Below are positions 22,260 through 35,900 of a stretch of DNA of 64,000 nt, in pieces (position 1 is the stretch's first letter; each line of letters opens with the position of its first letter). The notes beneath the pieces are model-generated. The model was not told the origin of the DNA. It saw only the letters and a program-made list of their open reading frames with translations, and ran no database searches. The position numbers and the translations under genes were made by a program. The stretch is from Aplidium turbinatum (lineage: Eukaryota > Chordata > Ascidiacea > Aplousobranchia > Polyclinidae): positions 18,341,323 through 18,405,322 of the forward strand of contig OU964928.1 of NCBI GenBank assembly GCA_918807975.1. The letters run 5' to 3'.

Positions 22260-25200
22260 ACAATGAAGCTGTTGTTAGTTGCAATCTTATTCCGTTCAAT
22301 CCAAGGTAAAATCCTGGTAATGAGGTTTCTCGCACGGAGGTTATAAGCATTGTGGGTTCACGTGTACTCGGAAAAACTAGGTAGGCTATCCTCCCTCACA
22401 TTAAACGGACTAAGACTGGTGAACTTACTGCCTTTGACTGTTTTTTTCGTGTAATTTTGTGCATAAACGATCGTTGCAAACTTCATGCAAAGCTCATTTT
22501 GTTTCGTACACACTTACGCTTGCTGATTCGGTTATTGTTATCGTTAATTCCAACTCTGGCGCCTGGACAGAAAATTTTGATTGCTGCAGCTCCCGCCTGT
22601 ATTTTTACATCATCTTGCATGATGATGTGTGTAATGTTCACCATAAACCAGCCTTTTCAGCCGTGATATTGTTTTGTCCGGTTTTCACATGCAACTCGAC
22701 ATCCATTTTTTTCACTTTTTACATAATTCTTACAATCGTTTTAATTTAGTAAAAGTACGTGCACCGCTCAGAAACGACATTTAAACAGTTTTCACTCTGA
22801 GGAATTACACTTAGCCTACGTCTTTGGGCTATAGGCTATACGAAATGCTTGTTTCGATATTCCGAACACTTTGCTATGTTGACGTGTATTGTGTTTGCTG
22901 CGAAATATAAACTACTCACCTGAACTGATTTGTTCTTGAATGAAACATTTCTTTGCACCTGACCGAAAAAAGACCAATGCTCTGGTTTAAAGATGAAATA
23001 TTATGTCCAGCTGCGTTCTCGTGTGTTTTGAATTGTAGGCTATCCAGTTCTCATTGCACTACGATTTGCGATTATTAGCATTGCGAGGTTTATCAAAGAG
23101 TAAGACTCCTGGCAAGTGTCTTCAATTCGCACACACGCATCGAATTTTCGCAAAAAAGGTTGAATGTTCGGAATCAGAAGGCGGCGCTGCTGCGGCAACC
23201 ATTTGGCGAGTTTTCTGTTCCATAATTTGGAACCGGTTATAAAGGATCCGTTATTTTGAAATGGACATCCCCACTAGCCTACAATATTAATTTTGTGAGT
23301 GTCTAAACCGCTCCAAGTTTTGCAATCAGACGCGAAATGTAAAATAGGTGTGGGAACGCGGAGTCAGATGATTGGTAAAATGATTTTGTTGTTTGTACTA
23401 CGGTACGGTACTAAAAGAATGTCTGCATCCCAGGAATCTATTATTCGCAAACCCCCTTCCCCACTTGACTGCGGAAGTCTTTTATGGACAGCTCCTAATT
23501 GAAAAAAAAGATAGTTAAAATGTTGGCCAAGATATATTACCGTATGTCACAAGTCTGTGTTGTGATGAATTTGCTGCGTAGCTACAATTTTCTTTTTATG
23601 CAATTTATTTTGAAAGTTGTGAAGAAAGATTTGCGGACTTCAACTGGGAGGCTTCTAGGCTATAGCCTATTATTCCAAATTTTTGCCGCAGACTATTTTA
23701 TAAAAAGTTGCATGTGAAGACGATTGCGGCACTTGGAGGTGAATCCGGCCACCCTCGGTAACGGGGACATCACCGGATTAAAACTGGACTACTACATACC
23801 AAAAGTCTAGAAAAACGTAGAAGCGCAAACAAAATTAGCATACTTTACTCTGCAAACTACTATGCGGGATGAAAAAGCTACAGCCTGGATATAGCCTATG
23901 TTGTTGCTTTTATTTTGTAATTTTTTATTTTATCCTAAATTTTTCTATAGATGTTGCGACCCTGCCAATTTTTTCTAACTTAATCATTTATTTTGGTCTG
24001 AAGCACCATATATCGTTTGCGTTTTGTCGTTTCTATCTTTTCTAGACCCTTGCTACTTTGAGGTGTATTGTTTTCGCTGTGGTGGTCAGAAATAAAAATA
24101 ACTGAAATTCTAGAATCTGATGTAATTTGGAAAAGTTCTTATTTAGTTATTACACTCTCACAATAGGGAATGTCCCTACAACGATTTATTTGTAACATTT
24201 CCAACTCCGAATCGCATGATGTCGCCAAGGCACAAGACTTAAAAAATACTGAAGGCTACAGTTAGCGGTGCTGTCCGTGATTAAATGAGTTGTAAAATTT
24301 AATCGATAAGTTAGTTCAGGAAAGTGTAAGAGTAAAATTAAACTCGAAATATCTTACGGCTTTTGGGATGAGTTTTAATTTTTTTGCTATAAAAGGTACC
24401 GTACCATACCGGTAGGATATATTTTGACTAGATAGTAGATATGATACAGTAGGTTATCAAGTTTAATGGGTTAAGGTTGCAATTACATTAATCCGAATTT
24501 GGCGTATAGTTTTAAAGTATTACAGGAACAAGCTGGTTATCATTACATAAATTGATTTGGGAAAATTAATATTATAAACCTAGAAAGAAAGTGTGATATT
24601 CTCAATCAATGTAAATCATTTCCGTTTTGTATCTGTTTTACAGACAAACATCTGTTGGCCCTTTGTCCACATTAACCTAGCTCAAAACAGGTGCAAATTA
24701 AAAAGTTTTTATGCAATATCTTGTGGATAGTTCAGCAAAGTATTGTTGAATCGTTGTTACTTTATATTCTCACCTTAGATCCAACCAGTTTAGGTTTATC
24801 AAGCAGAAAATAAAATTTTATCAATCTAGCATATATCATTGATTGAACAAAAAGTCAATAGCCTAATCATTTACTACTCACTCCTGCTGCTCTTCAATAA
24901 TGCAATAACCTTAATTTAAGTGTATCAACCAGCTGCATGCTCAAGTGGAGAAATTGTCTTTAACACTCAAAGAGTCAAAAGGATATCAATGTAACACCAC
25001 TCAGCAGCATGTACAGTAGCTCTATATAAACCAAACACTTAAAAGCAAGTCCAAATAGTAGAAGGTTGCTTGATGACCATAATGTCCATTTGCTGCTTTC
25101 AGTTGTTTATTGTGTGCATCTGTAATCACAATGTAGGCTACTGTGTGTTGATGCAATGGCTGCAAAAATAAAACATGATTAATTGTTTATTTTATTCAAT

Positions 25201-25861
25201 CAGCTTGGGAGTCTATTGCACTGACTACGCACCTTTGAGTCAGAAATTGCATGATTTACCCCAATCTGGTTGTATTCAATACTGTGTAAAGTGGAATGTT
25301 ACGGTTTTATAAGTCTGTATAACTAAAGGTCTGCTCTGTCCTTTACCATTTCACATTGTAAATGTCTGAAAGAACAATTCAAGAGACAACTAGAGAGCAG
25401 CTAAACTTCCTTTTATCACCAATCCTAAGACATACCCATCTTTGTGCCATTTGTTGGATAGAGGATGGTGATTAAGTATGATATACTACCGTATATTGTT
25501 AAATGTTTGTATGTACCGGTACTTGATACTTAGCATTGAACTGCATTTTCCGTAACAATTGTACAGCTTTTTTTGTGAAAGGTTACAGCTCAGATATTGT
25601 TTACACCTTGCTTACAGCCTTATTACTTTGGCAGTAAAATACACATATTATGATGATGATTTTTCTCATATTTTTTAGAAAGTAGAATTTGTTTGTAGTT
25701 TTTCTTAAATGTTACTTTGCATATGGTAGACTACAGAATATTTGTAAAGAATGTAAAAAACGTGATTTTTAAAAATATGAAGACATGACAATCACTTTAA
25801 CATATTTTGTCGATTTGTTTATTGATCATACTACAAAGTAATAATAAGATTGGAAACTAAT
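22260..25861. other. Intergenic region upstream of RIM
   Basis: No conserved coding piece, RNA gene or transposon terminus was recognised. Upstream non-coding RIM exons and the promoter are expected here but cannot be pointed to. Confidence 0.4.
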
Positions 25862-26997
25862 ATGGAGTTACCAGACATTAGTCACCTTTCTAAAGAAGAG
25901 CAGGATACTATTTTAAATGTTATAAAGAGACATCAAGATGAAGATTTAAAAGAACAAGCTATGATAAAGTAAAATTATTTGTGGATTTACTGTAGCTTAT
26001 GTATTATTATATAAAATTATATTTATTGTGTTTTTCAAGAAGTGCTACTAATAGAATAAGAATTACATCAAATGCAGGCCTAGTTACTAGTTTCTAAAAC
26101 CTTTACAACCTGTTTCACCCTAAAAGGGGAATCATCAAAAGGTCCTTATTTAAATAGAATAGATTCTAATTGAATGACCTTTTGATGATCCCCCTTTTAG
26201 GGTGAAACAGGCTGTAGAGATTTTAGAAACTAGTAACTACATTTGATGCAATTTGCTCTGCTTGGCTTTTTGCTTGTCATTGAGCACTCTTCATAGTATT
26301 AACAGTATTTATTGTTTAGAATTATACATATGCAATAAAACTAACAATTTTTATCAATCATATTTTGTGTTTTAATTACTGTTGCATACAAATGTTTCAT
26401 TCTTGTATGTCTTTTCAAGTAGAATAGTTTTATTTGGTCAGTTTAAAGTTCTAATGTTTGCGTAGTCAGATAGCTACAGATATGCTTCTTTAGTGCAGGA
26501 AACATTGATAGTCTACCAACCTATAAAATAAAAACTTTGTGGTAAGAATTATGAAAATATTTGCTTGAATGGTGGTTGATCAACCCAGTAAAAATAATTG
26601 CTTTTCAGTTAATATTGGCTTGCTTATCGTTTTATAGGTCACATGCAGATGACACTTAGTAAACAGAAAATGTTTGGGTTTTTCATCTACCTTTAGCTGT
26701 TTTAAATATTGAAATCAAAAGAAGTTTCCAATTTTTATTGCATTTGGCAGATATTTATCTTTTTGCAAAAATGTTACTTTTTGCATATTTTTTGATGTTT
26801 GTTATCTGCCGATTGATAAAATGTATCATTTTTGCAAAAAGTATACCATTGTAGCCTATACGTTTAATAATACTTAACTTTATGTTTACTTTTTTAGGAC
26901 ACTACATCAACAGTTTGAAAATTATAGAGAACAAGTACAAAAAGCATCAGAAAACGCAACCTTAGAATCAAAACTATCACCCAACAACAATAAAGAT
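25862..26997 (+). CDS. RIMS: RIM exons 1-2: Rab-binding helix region
   Basis: Exon 1 (25862-25968) encodes ELPDISHLSKEEQDTILNVI and KEQAMIK. Exon 2 (26898-26997) encodes LHQQFENYREQVQK. Both align with the first helical segment of vertebrate RIM1/2, which binds Rab3-GTP. Exon 1 ends with two nucleotides of a Lys codon (AA|G). The intron contains a palindromic fold-back element at 26066-26248. These exons cover residues 1-69. Confidence 0.92.
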
Positions 26998-29900
26998 GTG
27001 AGACATTTTTGGAATATGCTTGTCTTGAAGTCGTATTAGTAGTCTCTTTAGGGAATGTTATGATATGACATAAAAAATTTCAACAACGATTGAAATGATG
27101 TAATTGCATGTTTGGTTTTGACGGCCTTGCAAGCCTTAGTGATTTACAATTCTATCATTTGACCAATTCCGTTGACGACCTTTTCCAGTTATGTTCTTTA
27201 TGCCATAAGACAAAGATAGCTGAAGGATGTGGCCATACTTGCACATACTGCATGAAGTTATTTTGTTCGAGATGTGGAGGGCACGTTGCTGTGAAATCAA
27301 ACAAGGTATGCATTCATGCTTCCATTTTATTGATTTCATGAGCTATCAGGGGAATGCATGACATCTAAAGACTATAATTTGATTGAATTGCACTGTGATT
27401 CCAGTTCTCTTCAAATTACAATTAAACTTAAAACAGTAAATAAATAATGAAAGCTTTTCTGTCATTTTTGTCAATTTAGTTTGTCGCCAAGATTCTGCTT
27501 CAGAATTGCGGTTGGTCGGGAATGCAAATGAATTGAAAAATTAAATGAAATTAGATTTCTTCAATTGAAAATTTGTTTAGTACCGGTAATAATTTTTTTT
27601 ATTAAAACGTTGTTTGAAATAGTCCAGGTGCTAATATCTAACAATAACAGTTTACAGTGTGCTATCTGCTTGTGTTGATATGGCTGGTTTGGTTTTGAAT
27701 CCTCATCTTCGGACTGACAAAACCTTTGATAGGTTATTCTTGGTGGTTTCACATACTTGTAGAGGCTTTTGACGCAGGGCCGGTTACCGATATTGGCAGA
27801 ATGAAGTTTTCTGACTATTGTTGAAGTGTTTTTGCCGGAGAATTATTCCATCCACTGGGTGCTGCTGAATGGAGAACAGTTCCGGAATGCGTTGCTCAAG
27901 CGCGCACCTTGAGAACCGAACCAGTGCCACTTGATCTTGAGTCTTAACAGATCGCTTAACCCAGCGGTTCTCAACCAGTGGGCCATGGCTCACTGGTGGG
28001 CCATAGAAGCATTTTGAGTGGGCCACAGACATATTTTAAAAACTAAAAGATTTATTGAAACATTTTGTTTCATTTTTGTCACTATAGGCTATAGTCAATT
28101 TTACACTTGTGTGTTTGTTTAGTTACAATGAATAATGCTGCTGTTTTTAGCTACAAAATAGCAATCATCATTCTATCTAAGTATTGCAACATACAGTACA
28201 GTTTTACATCAACTCAGTTTTTACAACACTTTATGATGTAATAGACTACTAGTTTGTGGTTACAATTAAGCCATCTTTATAAGCGGTAACCTTAATTGTT
28301 GAACTTCTGCAGATCCGCTTTTTAGTAGGCTACGTGCAGCATTTTATTTTGTGGATTATTTTGGGGAGGAATTGACAATACAGTACTTGAATCTTTAAGT
28401 TTGATAAAAATTACACTCAGTATGCACCCTACCAGGGGCGCCGGAAGCGGGGGCAGGGAGGGCGAAAGCCCCCCTGCTCTCAATTTTTCTGCCGTTTGGG
28501 TGTCAGGGGAGCAATGATGCCCTTTTGAGGTCATGTAAGCTACTGCACATTTTGCAATATAACAATTTCTGCTATTCGCTTTTAGCCTAATTATAATCTT
28601 TTATTGTTGCCTCAAAATAATATTCACCACACAAAATTCTGTATCACAGTATGTTACATCATTATAACATAGCATGATGCCCTTCCGTGCTATTGTTCTT
28701 TGCCTAAAACTTGAAAAAAATGGCCTTTCAGCCACAAAAGTGCCTTTTTTTCATAATCCTGCCCCCCCAGTCAAAAATCGTTCCGGCGCCCCTGCAGCCT
28801 ACATCAATTGTTGATAACAGAAAAGAAAAAGGACAATGCGTATTATGTTGTAAAGTCCTCAGTCATCCAAATTACAAGGAGAAGGATGAAGATGTGAATT
28901 TTTTTTAACAAAAAAAGATACTGTGAAGCGTCAGCGCCTGGATTCAACAATGGGATTCCAGCAACATTCCAAAGGCAATGTTCTGCTGCTTTTTGTTTAT
29001 AAACCTTTTTTGTAATTTTTTTCTTACATAAAAACTGAATGGGCCACAGAAATTTTATGCAAACAAAAGTGGGCCACGAAAGAAAAAAGGTTGAGAACCA
29101 CTGGCTTAACCACTGATCTAACGGCGCGGACATATTAACGCTACTGTTTGATAGCCTTGCAATCATGAGGATCATAAAATCTTGTTTTTTAATTAACCTC
29201 CATTAACAGTAAAACTGATCGTACAAATCTTTGCACTTTAAGTTGGTGATTATAACAGTAACACACAATAAGCCGCTGACCCATTCCTTTGAATAGCGAC
29301 TTCAGCTCACTGCTTTCTTACAATAACTGTTCATCCCCTGCGGTGGTACAAAGCAAGATGACAATGAGTACAAACTCATAGAAAATATTCTGATAACTTT
29401 TTAATATTAAGTTTTGTGCTAGGTCTGCCTGCCTAACTTCAAAGGTTGTCGAAAGACTGGTTAGTCCTAGTGTATCATATTATATATAATTACAGCTTGC
29501 AGCTTGCTTTTTCACCCATTTTTTCACTTAAATAAAATCAACACTGTGATCATGCTTAAAAAGAATATAATCATGATTAACAACTATTGCATGTGTTTTT
29601 CCAATGCTTTCCGATCTTATTCTGCATGGACGGGGATATAAAGAATGAACGAATGGTATGTTGTTGCACAACACCTAAAATGTATCGGCGACGTTTGATG
29701 TTCTGTTGTTTGTTTTAATTGATAAATACCCTTGATTGTTGATATACTTATTTACCGCGTGAATTGCCACAAAGATTGGGATCCCAGGAAAGCCCGAATC
29801 CCGATGCTGGGATGATTTGTATTAAAATCACGGAAAGTTTGCATAAGTGTTGTGGCTGTTGTGCCATTGCAAATAAATTAAGTTGCTGCCTTGTCGATTC

Positions 29901-32900
29901 GATAGGCAGTGCCTACCCTAATTGTTACACTACCTGGGCAATACGACAGAATAAATTACTTGACTAATGTTGTTGCTATTAAATTACAAGTTAGGTTGAG
30001 AAAGGGTTTTTATATTAATTGTGCAGCGTCTACCAGAGAAATAATCAATTTTTATTTTTCATTGTCTACTTTTGCATTGGGTTGCAGACTTGCAGTAAGG
30101 TGTTGTTTATGAAGACCCCTTGTTGTATTTATAGATTGTTTAGTATAAAAACACGGCAATTAGAACCAGTGGCGTAGCAACGCAACATGCCGCCCTTGGA
30201 TTTTTGCACGAAACGCCGCCCCTACTCCCTCCCCTTGACACCGTCGTAAAAGCAGATTAAAATTCCACACAACAGAAGAATCAAAGCAGTTTTGTTTAAT
30301 TTTATTAAAAGTTCAAAATAAAACCACTTCTTACTCAGACAACTGAATGATTCTTTATCTCCTTTAATTACTCTCATCGCTGGCTTGAATGCCCCTTCTT
30401 TATTCTGAAACCTTTCGGGCCCTAGTTTGATCATCTCAACTGTCATGTTATGAGTTAATGTTTCTAGCCAAGTAGCCACATCGTCATGAGAATAATAGAT
30501 AGCATCTGTTTTATCTTTATCTGACGGTGTTTCATTTACAGGCTGACTTCTTTCAATGATCACTTTGTCATTGTTTTGCTCGAGTTGACTACACTCAAGG
30601 GCGCCGGAACGGTTTTTGACTGGGGAGGGCAGGATTATGAAAAAAGGGTACTTTTGTTGCTGAAAGGCCAATTTTTTTTTAAAGTTTTAGAATAAGATAT
30701 ACCGTAGCAATAATGCTCATCCATCACGACAATCAGCTCATCATCGAGTAATGATACAAGTGTCCGGTATACAAAGAACAATGGCACGGGAGGGCATCAT
30801 GCTATGTTATGATGATGTAGGCTAATTACTGTGATACAGAATTTTGTGTCGTGGATATTATTTTGAGGCAGAAATGAAAGATTATAATTAGGCTAAAAGC
30901 TAATAGCCGAAATTGTTATATCGTATTGTAAAATGTACAGTAGCTTACATGACCTTAAAAGGGCACCATTGCCCCCCTGACCTCCCATCCATAGAAAAAT
31001 TGAGGGCAGGGGAACATCTACCCGGTAGCGATTTACTGTGGCTGCTAATCTTTTCTGTTTTTTAGCGGAGGCAATTTTTACGAACTTCAAAATGACTCCT
31101 TCATTAGTTCCTCTTCTCTGGCTTTCTTTTTCTTTCTAAAAAAATCTTCACTTTCTTTTACTCTCGCCGTAGGAAAAAATTAACTTAAAAAAAATTGCAC
31201 CTTAAAGCTTGTTCTGGAATTTGCAGCACATTAGTTAATAACAATAAAAATAATTGCAAATTTGCTCAGTTAAGCTAAGTGATCTATTTCAGACCTGAAA
31301 CTTTAAACCTTTCACTAAACTAACCCATCTTCACACATGAAGATGGAGGAATCCGTCTATCTACCACAGACAGATGGTAAAGGTGGCAGTTGACTCGATG
31401 ATCTCACGGTCTATTCCTGTCTCCTCCTGAAAGTGAAATGAACTTAAAACTAATCTGAACTTAGCTACCAAAGCAAAATTGACTGAACAATGCTATAGCT
31501 TACAAGTTACAACCGACATTCTATCATTACTTCAACAGCATGAGCATCATTAAACCGTCACAAATACCACACGGTGAGGCAAAATCTAAAAAGTTGCAAA
31601 TTAATTTATAAGCATTATAACTCGTTTAATTTTTTGGCTTCACTTAGATCAGTGTTAACTTAGGTCGTTTAAGTCTGAGTCTCTCCGAGAATAAACTAAT
31701 GTGACTGTCCTTATTCGTTTAAACTTTAAAACGTTATCACACTTTGCCGCCCTCTAGCAACGTGCCGCCCCTGGATTTATCCACAAGATCCAATGGGTAG
31801 TTACGCCACTGATTAGAACTTCTTTGACTCAATGTGGAGGAGGAAATTGAACGCCCTTGAACTGAGTCAGATTACAGACTAAAAATCAAATAATTTCTCC
31901 TCCTACCGGTACCTAACCTGTAATAACAAACATGGCTCAAATTGTTATGATGACCATCAACAACAGATTTAAAGTTGTGTGAACCTATCTGTGGCTGTCA
32001 CACCACTTTCTTCTTGAAAAGAAAATTAATCAATGAATCGTTGAACCATTATACTTAGCTTGTTCAACAACAGTAACTTCGTGTGCTGTTTGCTACAAAT
32101 AAGCTGGGTTAACCTAAATGTTGTATTTTAAACGGGTTGTAGCAATGACGGTTATCACCGTTTTAGAAGCGGAAGTTACGGGTTCATTGTCTTCAGGGCA
32201 GCATAAATTATTCAACTTAGCTGTGTATTTGTTTTGTAAAAAAAACTCCAATTTACCTGACTAAAATATCCGTGTCATCGCCAAATTGAAGCTAGAGCTG
32301 GACGTATCATCGAATTGTCAACACAGAAAATAGCAATTTATTTATTTTTTAACTGTTTTCTTTTTACGACAGTCGGTCTAAAACAATTACTCAAATTGAT
32401 GAAGTGTTAAAGTATGATAAAATAGATAACGTTTAAGGGATATTGCAAAATCATAGTTTCATATAACGGCACTCTTTCGACGTTATTAATTAACCCTATG
32501 GATGGCCATTTAAAACCCTTGTTCTTAGTTTGTGTAGGCACCATATAACCGCGTGTTCAGTATTTGCGCTTTATTGTGTATCTGACTACTGTGGAATTAA
32601 AAATGATTATTGATTTCTTGTTGTTTGCTGAAATCGAAAGCAACATCCAGATTGGAGAAGCAAATTTTCAATGCTATTACACTGTAATCACAGCAGCATC
32701 AATATTATGCTTTTATTACTAACCATGACTCATAATTATCATTTATTGCTGTTCATGTACGTCATGGAAAAGTATTTGTCAAGCCCTTGTTGCGGATATT
32801 TTTGATATTCTCTTTCTGTTTGCAAGGAAACCTTTGGTCGAAGATTAATTAATTGTCGAACTCTTTTCAAAGGACAGAATCGAAAGCTAACATACAAATC

Positions 32901-35900
32901 ATTTGGCAACGCTATGGGGACACGTCAAATCCGGAATAATGTTTTTGCATAGTCTAACAGGGGACGTTTGAAACATTTCAATGATAGCAGTGCCCTCCTC
33001 TATGTACATATGTGGACGTGGTTATGTAATTTGGAAACAGGTTTGTTTGTTCCATATTTGGCATTGAGTTTTTGCTCTCATGCGGAAAAAAACAACCTCA
33101 CAAAGTCAATTGAGTTAAGTTTTAAAATTGAAAAAAAAGCTGCTTGAATATCTTAGAAAATAATAATTTGAGTTCTCCTGGTGACTGATAGCTAGGGCAG
33201 GCTAACACAAGATGTTGAGAATTATAGCCAGCTTATTGACTTTATCAAGGATGCTGAATCGGGTAAAAGCTACCTGTTCACCAGCAAACTATTTTTCAAG
33301 TTTGTTTTTGTTTGAAACTTTGCGTCAATAAATGTCATAAAGTTTGTGAGACTACAATTTGTTCTCGAATTCAAGCGATGCTTTCGGTGGTTTCATACAC
33401 TGGGTCTGCTACTATTCGGTGAGTCCGATTCGGTGAGTTCCTAACTTCTAACCCCTAACCCTACCCCCTAACCCTAAAACGGCAATGATAATTAGGCTAT
33501 ACCCGATAATTTAAAAAAAGAAATTGAAAAAATCCCACGTTAAGGGATCGGACTCACCGAAACGGGCCATTCCGTCATACACTAGGCTTGCTTGAAGACG
33601 CTCTCTGTTTGCCACTGATGATGAACATGGTTGTGATATCTGCCCTTTGTGTGGGAAGAAGGCCAACGAAGCTTAATCCAGTTTTATTCTGCCTGTGACG
33701 TGTATGTTTGCATGATGCTGAAGAACTAGGGAGCCCATTCTGCGGGATGAAATCTTTGTTGTTGAATGGATACGAAAAGGATAGTTAAACGTCATGTCTG
33801 TTGATCGCGAAGCCAGCAATGATAGCATAATCCACGGCTTTAATCACAGTTGCTTTGCGAAAGAAGAAACGTTGAAACGTAGCCAATACATTGAAACGTA
33901 GCCAATGGTTTCAATACATCGGCTCAGATAACCCAATCGATAGGCATTCGAATCCGTAAACAAAGAAATGACAAGATCAAGCCAAGAAATTGACAATTGA
34001 GCTCAAGTCTCGTGGAGAACAATTCCACAATGATGCAGTAGCTGTTTGAAATATTATTTTGACGATAAGCGAAAACTTCGAGTTGTCAAGTCTGGCTGAC
34101 TGGACCGCCATCAGCGATTTATGATCTTAAGTAAAGTATAATACTTAAATATAAACAAGCAATCGAAAACTTCGTTGAGCTTCTGAAAATGTATTGTTTC
34201 TCAATCAGGAATGATGCCACATTGCCACAATATACCACTTTTAACTGTCATCCACAGCATTGAATACTAGCTCAGTAGCCTAGGTAATAGACTGCAAAGC
34301 GCATGCAAACGTCTAAATTATCTTGTCGTTTTTGTTGGGTGTTTATGATTATGTAATTTCTTCCACACGTATTTCCCGCTCTTCTGACGAGACAAAATTT
34401 TGCTGCAATTGGCAATTTAATATTTTAGTCAAATTTCTTTGTTCAACTTAAAGTGTTGTTTTACTGGATTGGACTTGCAACACCCGCTGCAGTCTATTTA
34501 TCCTCTATACATTTCCACGTTTACATCCTTAGTCTTGTTTTGAGCTTTTCGTATTATCTATGCGCGGATTTGAAGGGTATCGATTTATTTTCAATTAATA
34601 ATTGATTTGAATCAGTGCTTGCTTTGTGTCAAACATTCTCTTCAAGGAAAGTCTTCGGTGATATGTGTACTGTGGCAGGATTGCTCTCAGCAAGAGCTTG
34701 CGAAATTATCATGAAAATACTTATGTTTATTTTGGCCGTCTAAAGTATATTACAGGTGGTTATCAAAGACGATTTTTGTTCCACCTAACAATAATATTGC
34801 ATCAAAAAAGTTGAAGCTATTTGATGATTGTAAAAAAGCATCTAAGGTTGTTGTTTATCCCGATTGACAGAACTGAACTGACCCAGAAGCATTGAGCAGC
34901 ATGATATCATTCATTGGTTCTTTGTTTTTTGTTATTTTTATTTATTCCCGTGTTTTAATTTAATATCATATTGCTTATTGCTCTCGTGTGACATTTCAAC
35001 GCATTTTGTTTCAAATCGAATTTTTCGGTCGCCCTGTTTATGAGCAGTGACCTTTTTCTCGAAAAATGACGTGTTGAATTCTTGATGATATCACGAAAAT
35101 CTTGTTTATCACATATGGTTATTTATAATAATCATTTGTATTTTCTGCTAAATTCATCACCCTGTTGTATTGTAAAGCTTTTTATCCAAGATACAAAGTA
35201 GATAGACGACTTTCTTTATATTATCAAAATATTTTCTTGTTTTGTACTAAAATTGCGGTTTATTTTCGGAATAATTTTGCGAAAGTGGTTCTGTGCACGT
35301 TTGAATTCAACTGAGACTTGTCACATAACATTGCCAACCATTGTTTTGGTTGTATGTTTTCGAAATGTTACCATTGAACCTTTTCGACACAATAATATTT
35401 TTGGTGAAACGAGTGACGAAATTCTTACATGGAGAATATAATTTATAACGAAACTAAATAAAGAATGAATTTTGTATTTTCGAAATATATTTCCCTTGAA
35501 CACTAATACGCCTGAACAGGCCCTTTGAGAAGTTACATTTGGCCCGGTACCAATGACATTCCCAGGCCTCCAAAACAGGACACCACTAAACGAACGCACG
35601 ATAGCAAAAATGTACGTAAAATTTTCTTTAAATTTCCACCCCTCCTAGAAGACTTCTGGCCCCTAAATTAATTCCGGGCTCGGGTCTAAAATACCTTCTG
35701 TCAACGCTACTGCGCGGGAATAATCAACAAATCGTTTCGTTTTTAATCAAGACTAAGAATTCTGTTTCGAGTAGGTCTAATGTCTACGCTTTGGTCCGAA
35801 ATTGTTGCCATGAATTGGTTAAAAAACGTTGCCTGCAATGTGTCAGGCGAATGTCACGTTGACCTTGTGGGTGCAAATTACAGTTTGAAGTGGTGCTAAG

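Larger units (their letters stand above)
27690..29130 (-). mobile_element. tRNA-derived SINE copy B, interrupted by a hAT
   Basis: The SINE body and B box (complement of GGTTCGGTTC) occupy 27690-27961. The first ~35 nt of the tRNA head (CCGCGCCGTTAGATCAGTGG on the - strand) continue at 29104-29130, beyond the hAT at 27962-29103. Removing the hAT and one copy of the 8-bp duplication restores a contiguous head. Confidence 0.78.

Noticed and set aside
30222-30671. 149-codon host gene on the - strand
   Set aside because: It lies within a hAT with perfect 8-bp duplication and its middle matches a hAT transposase N-terminal region. Its first residues come from a nested MITE.
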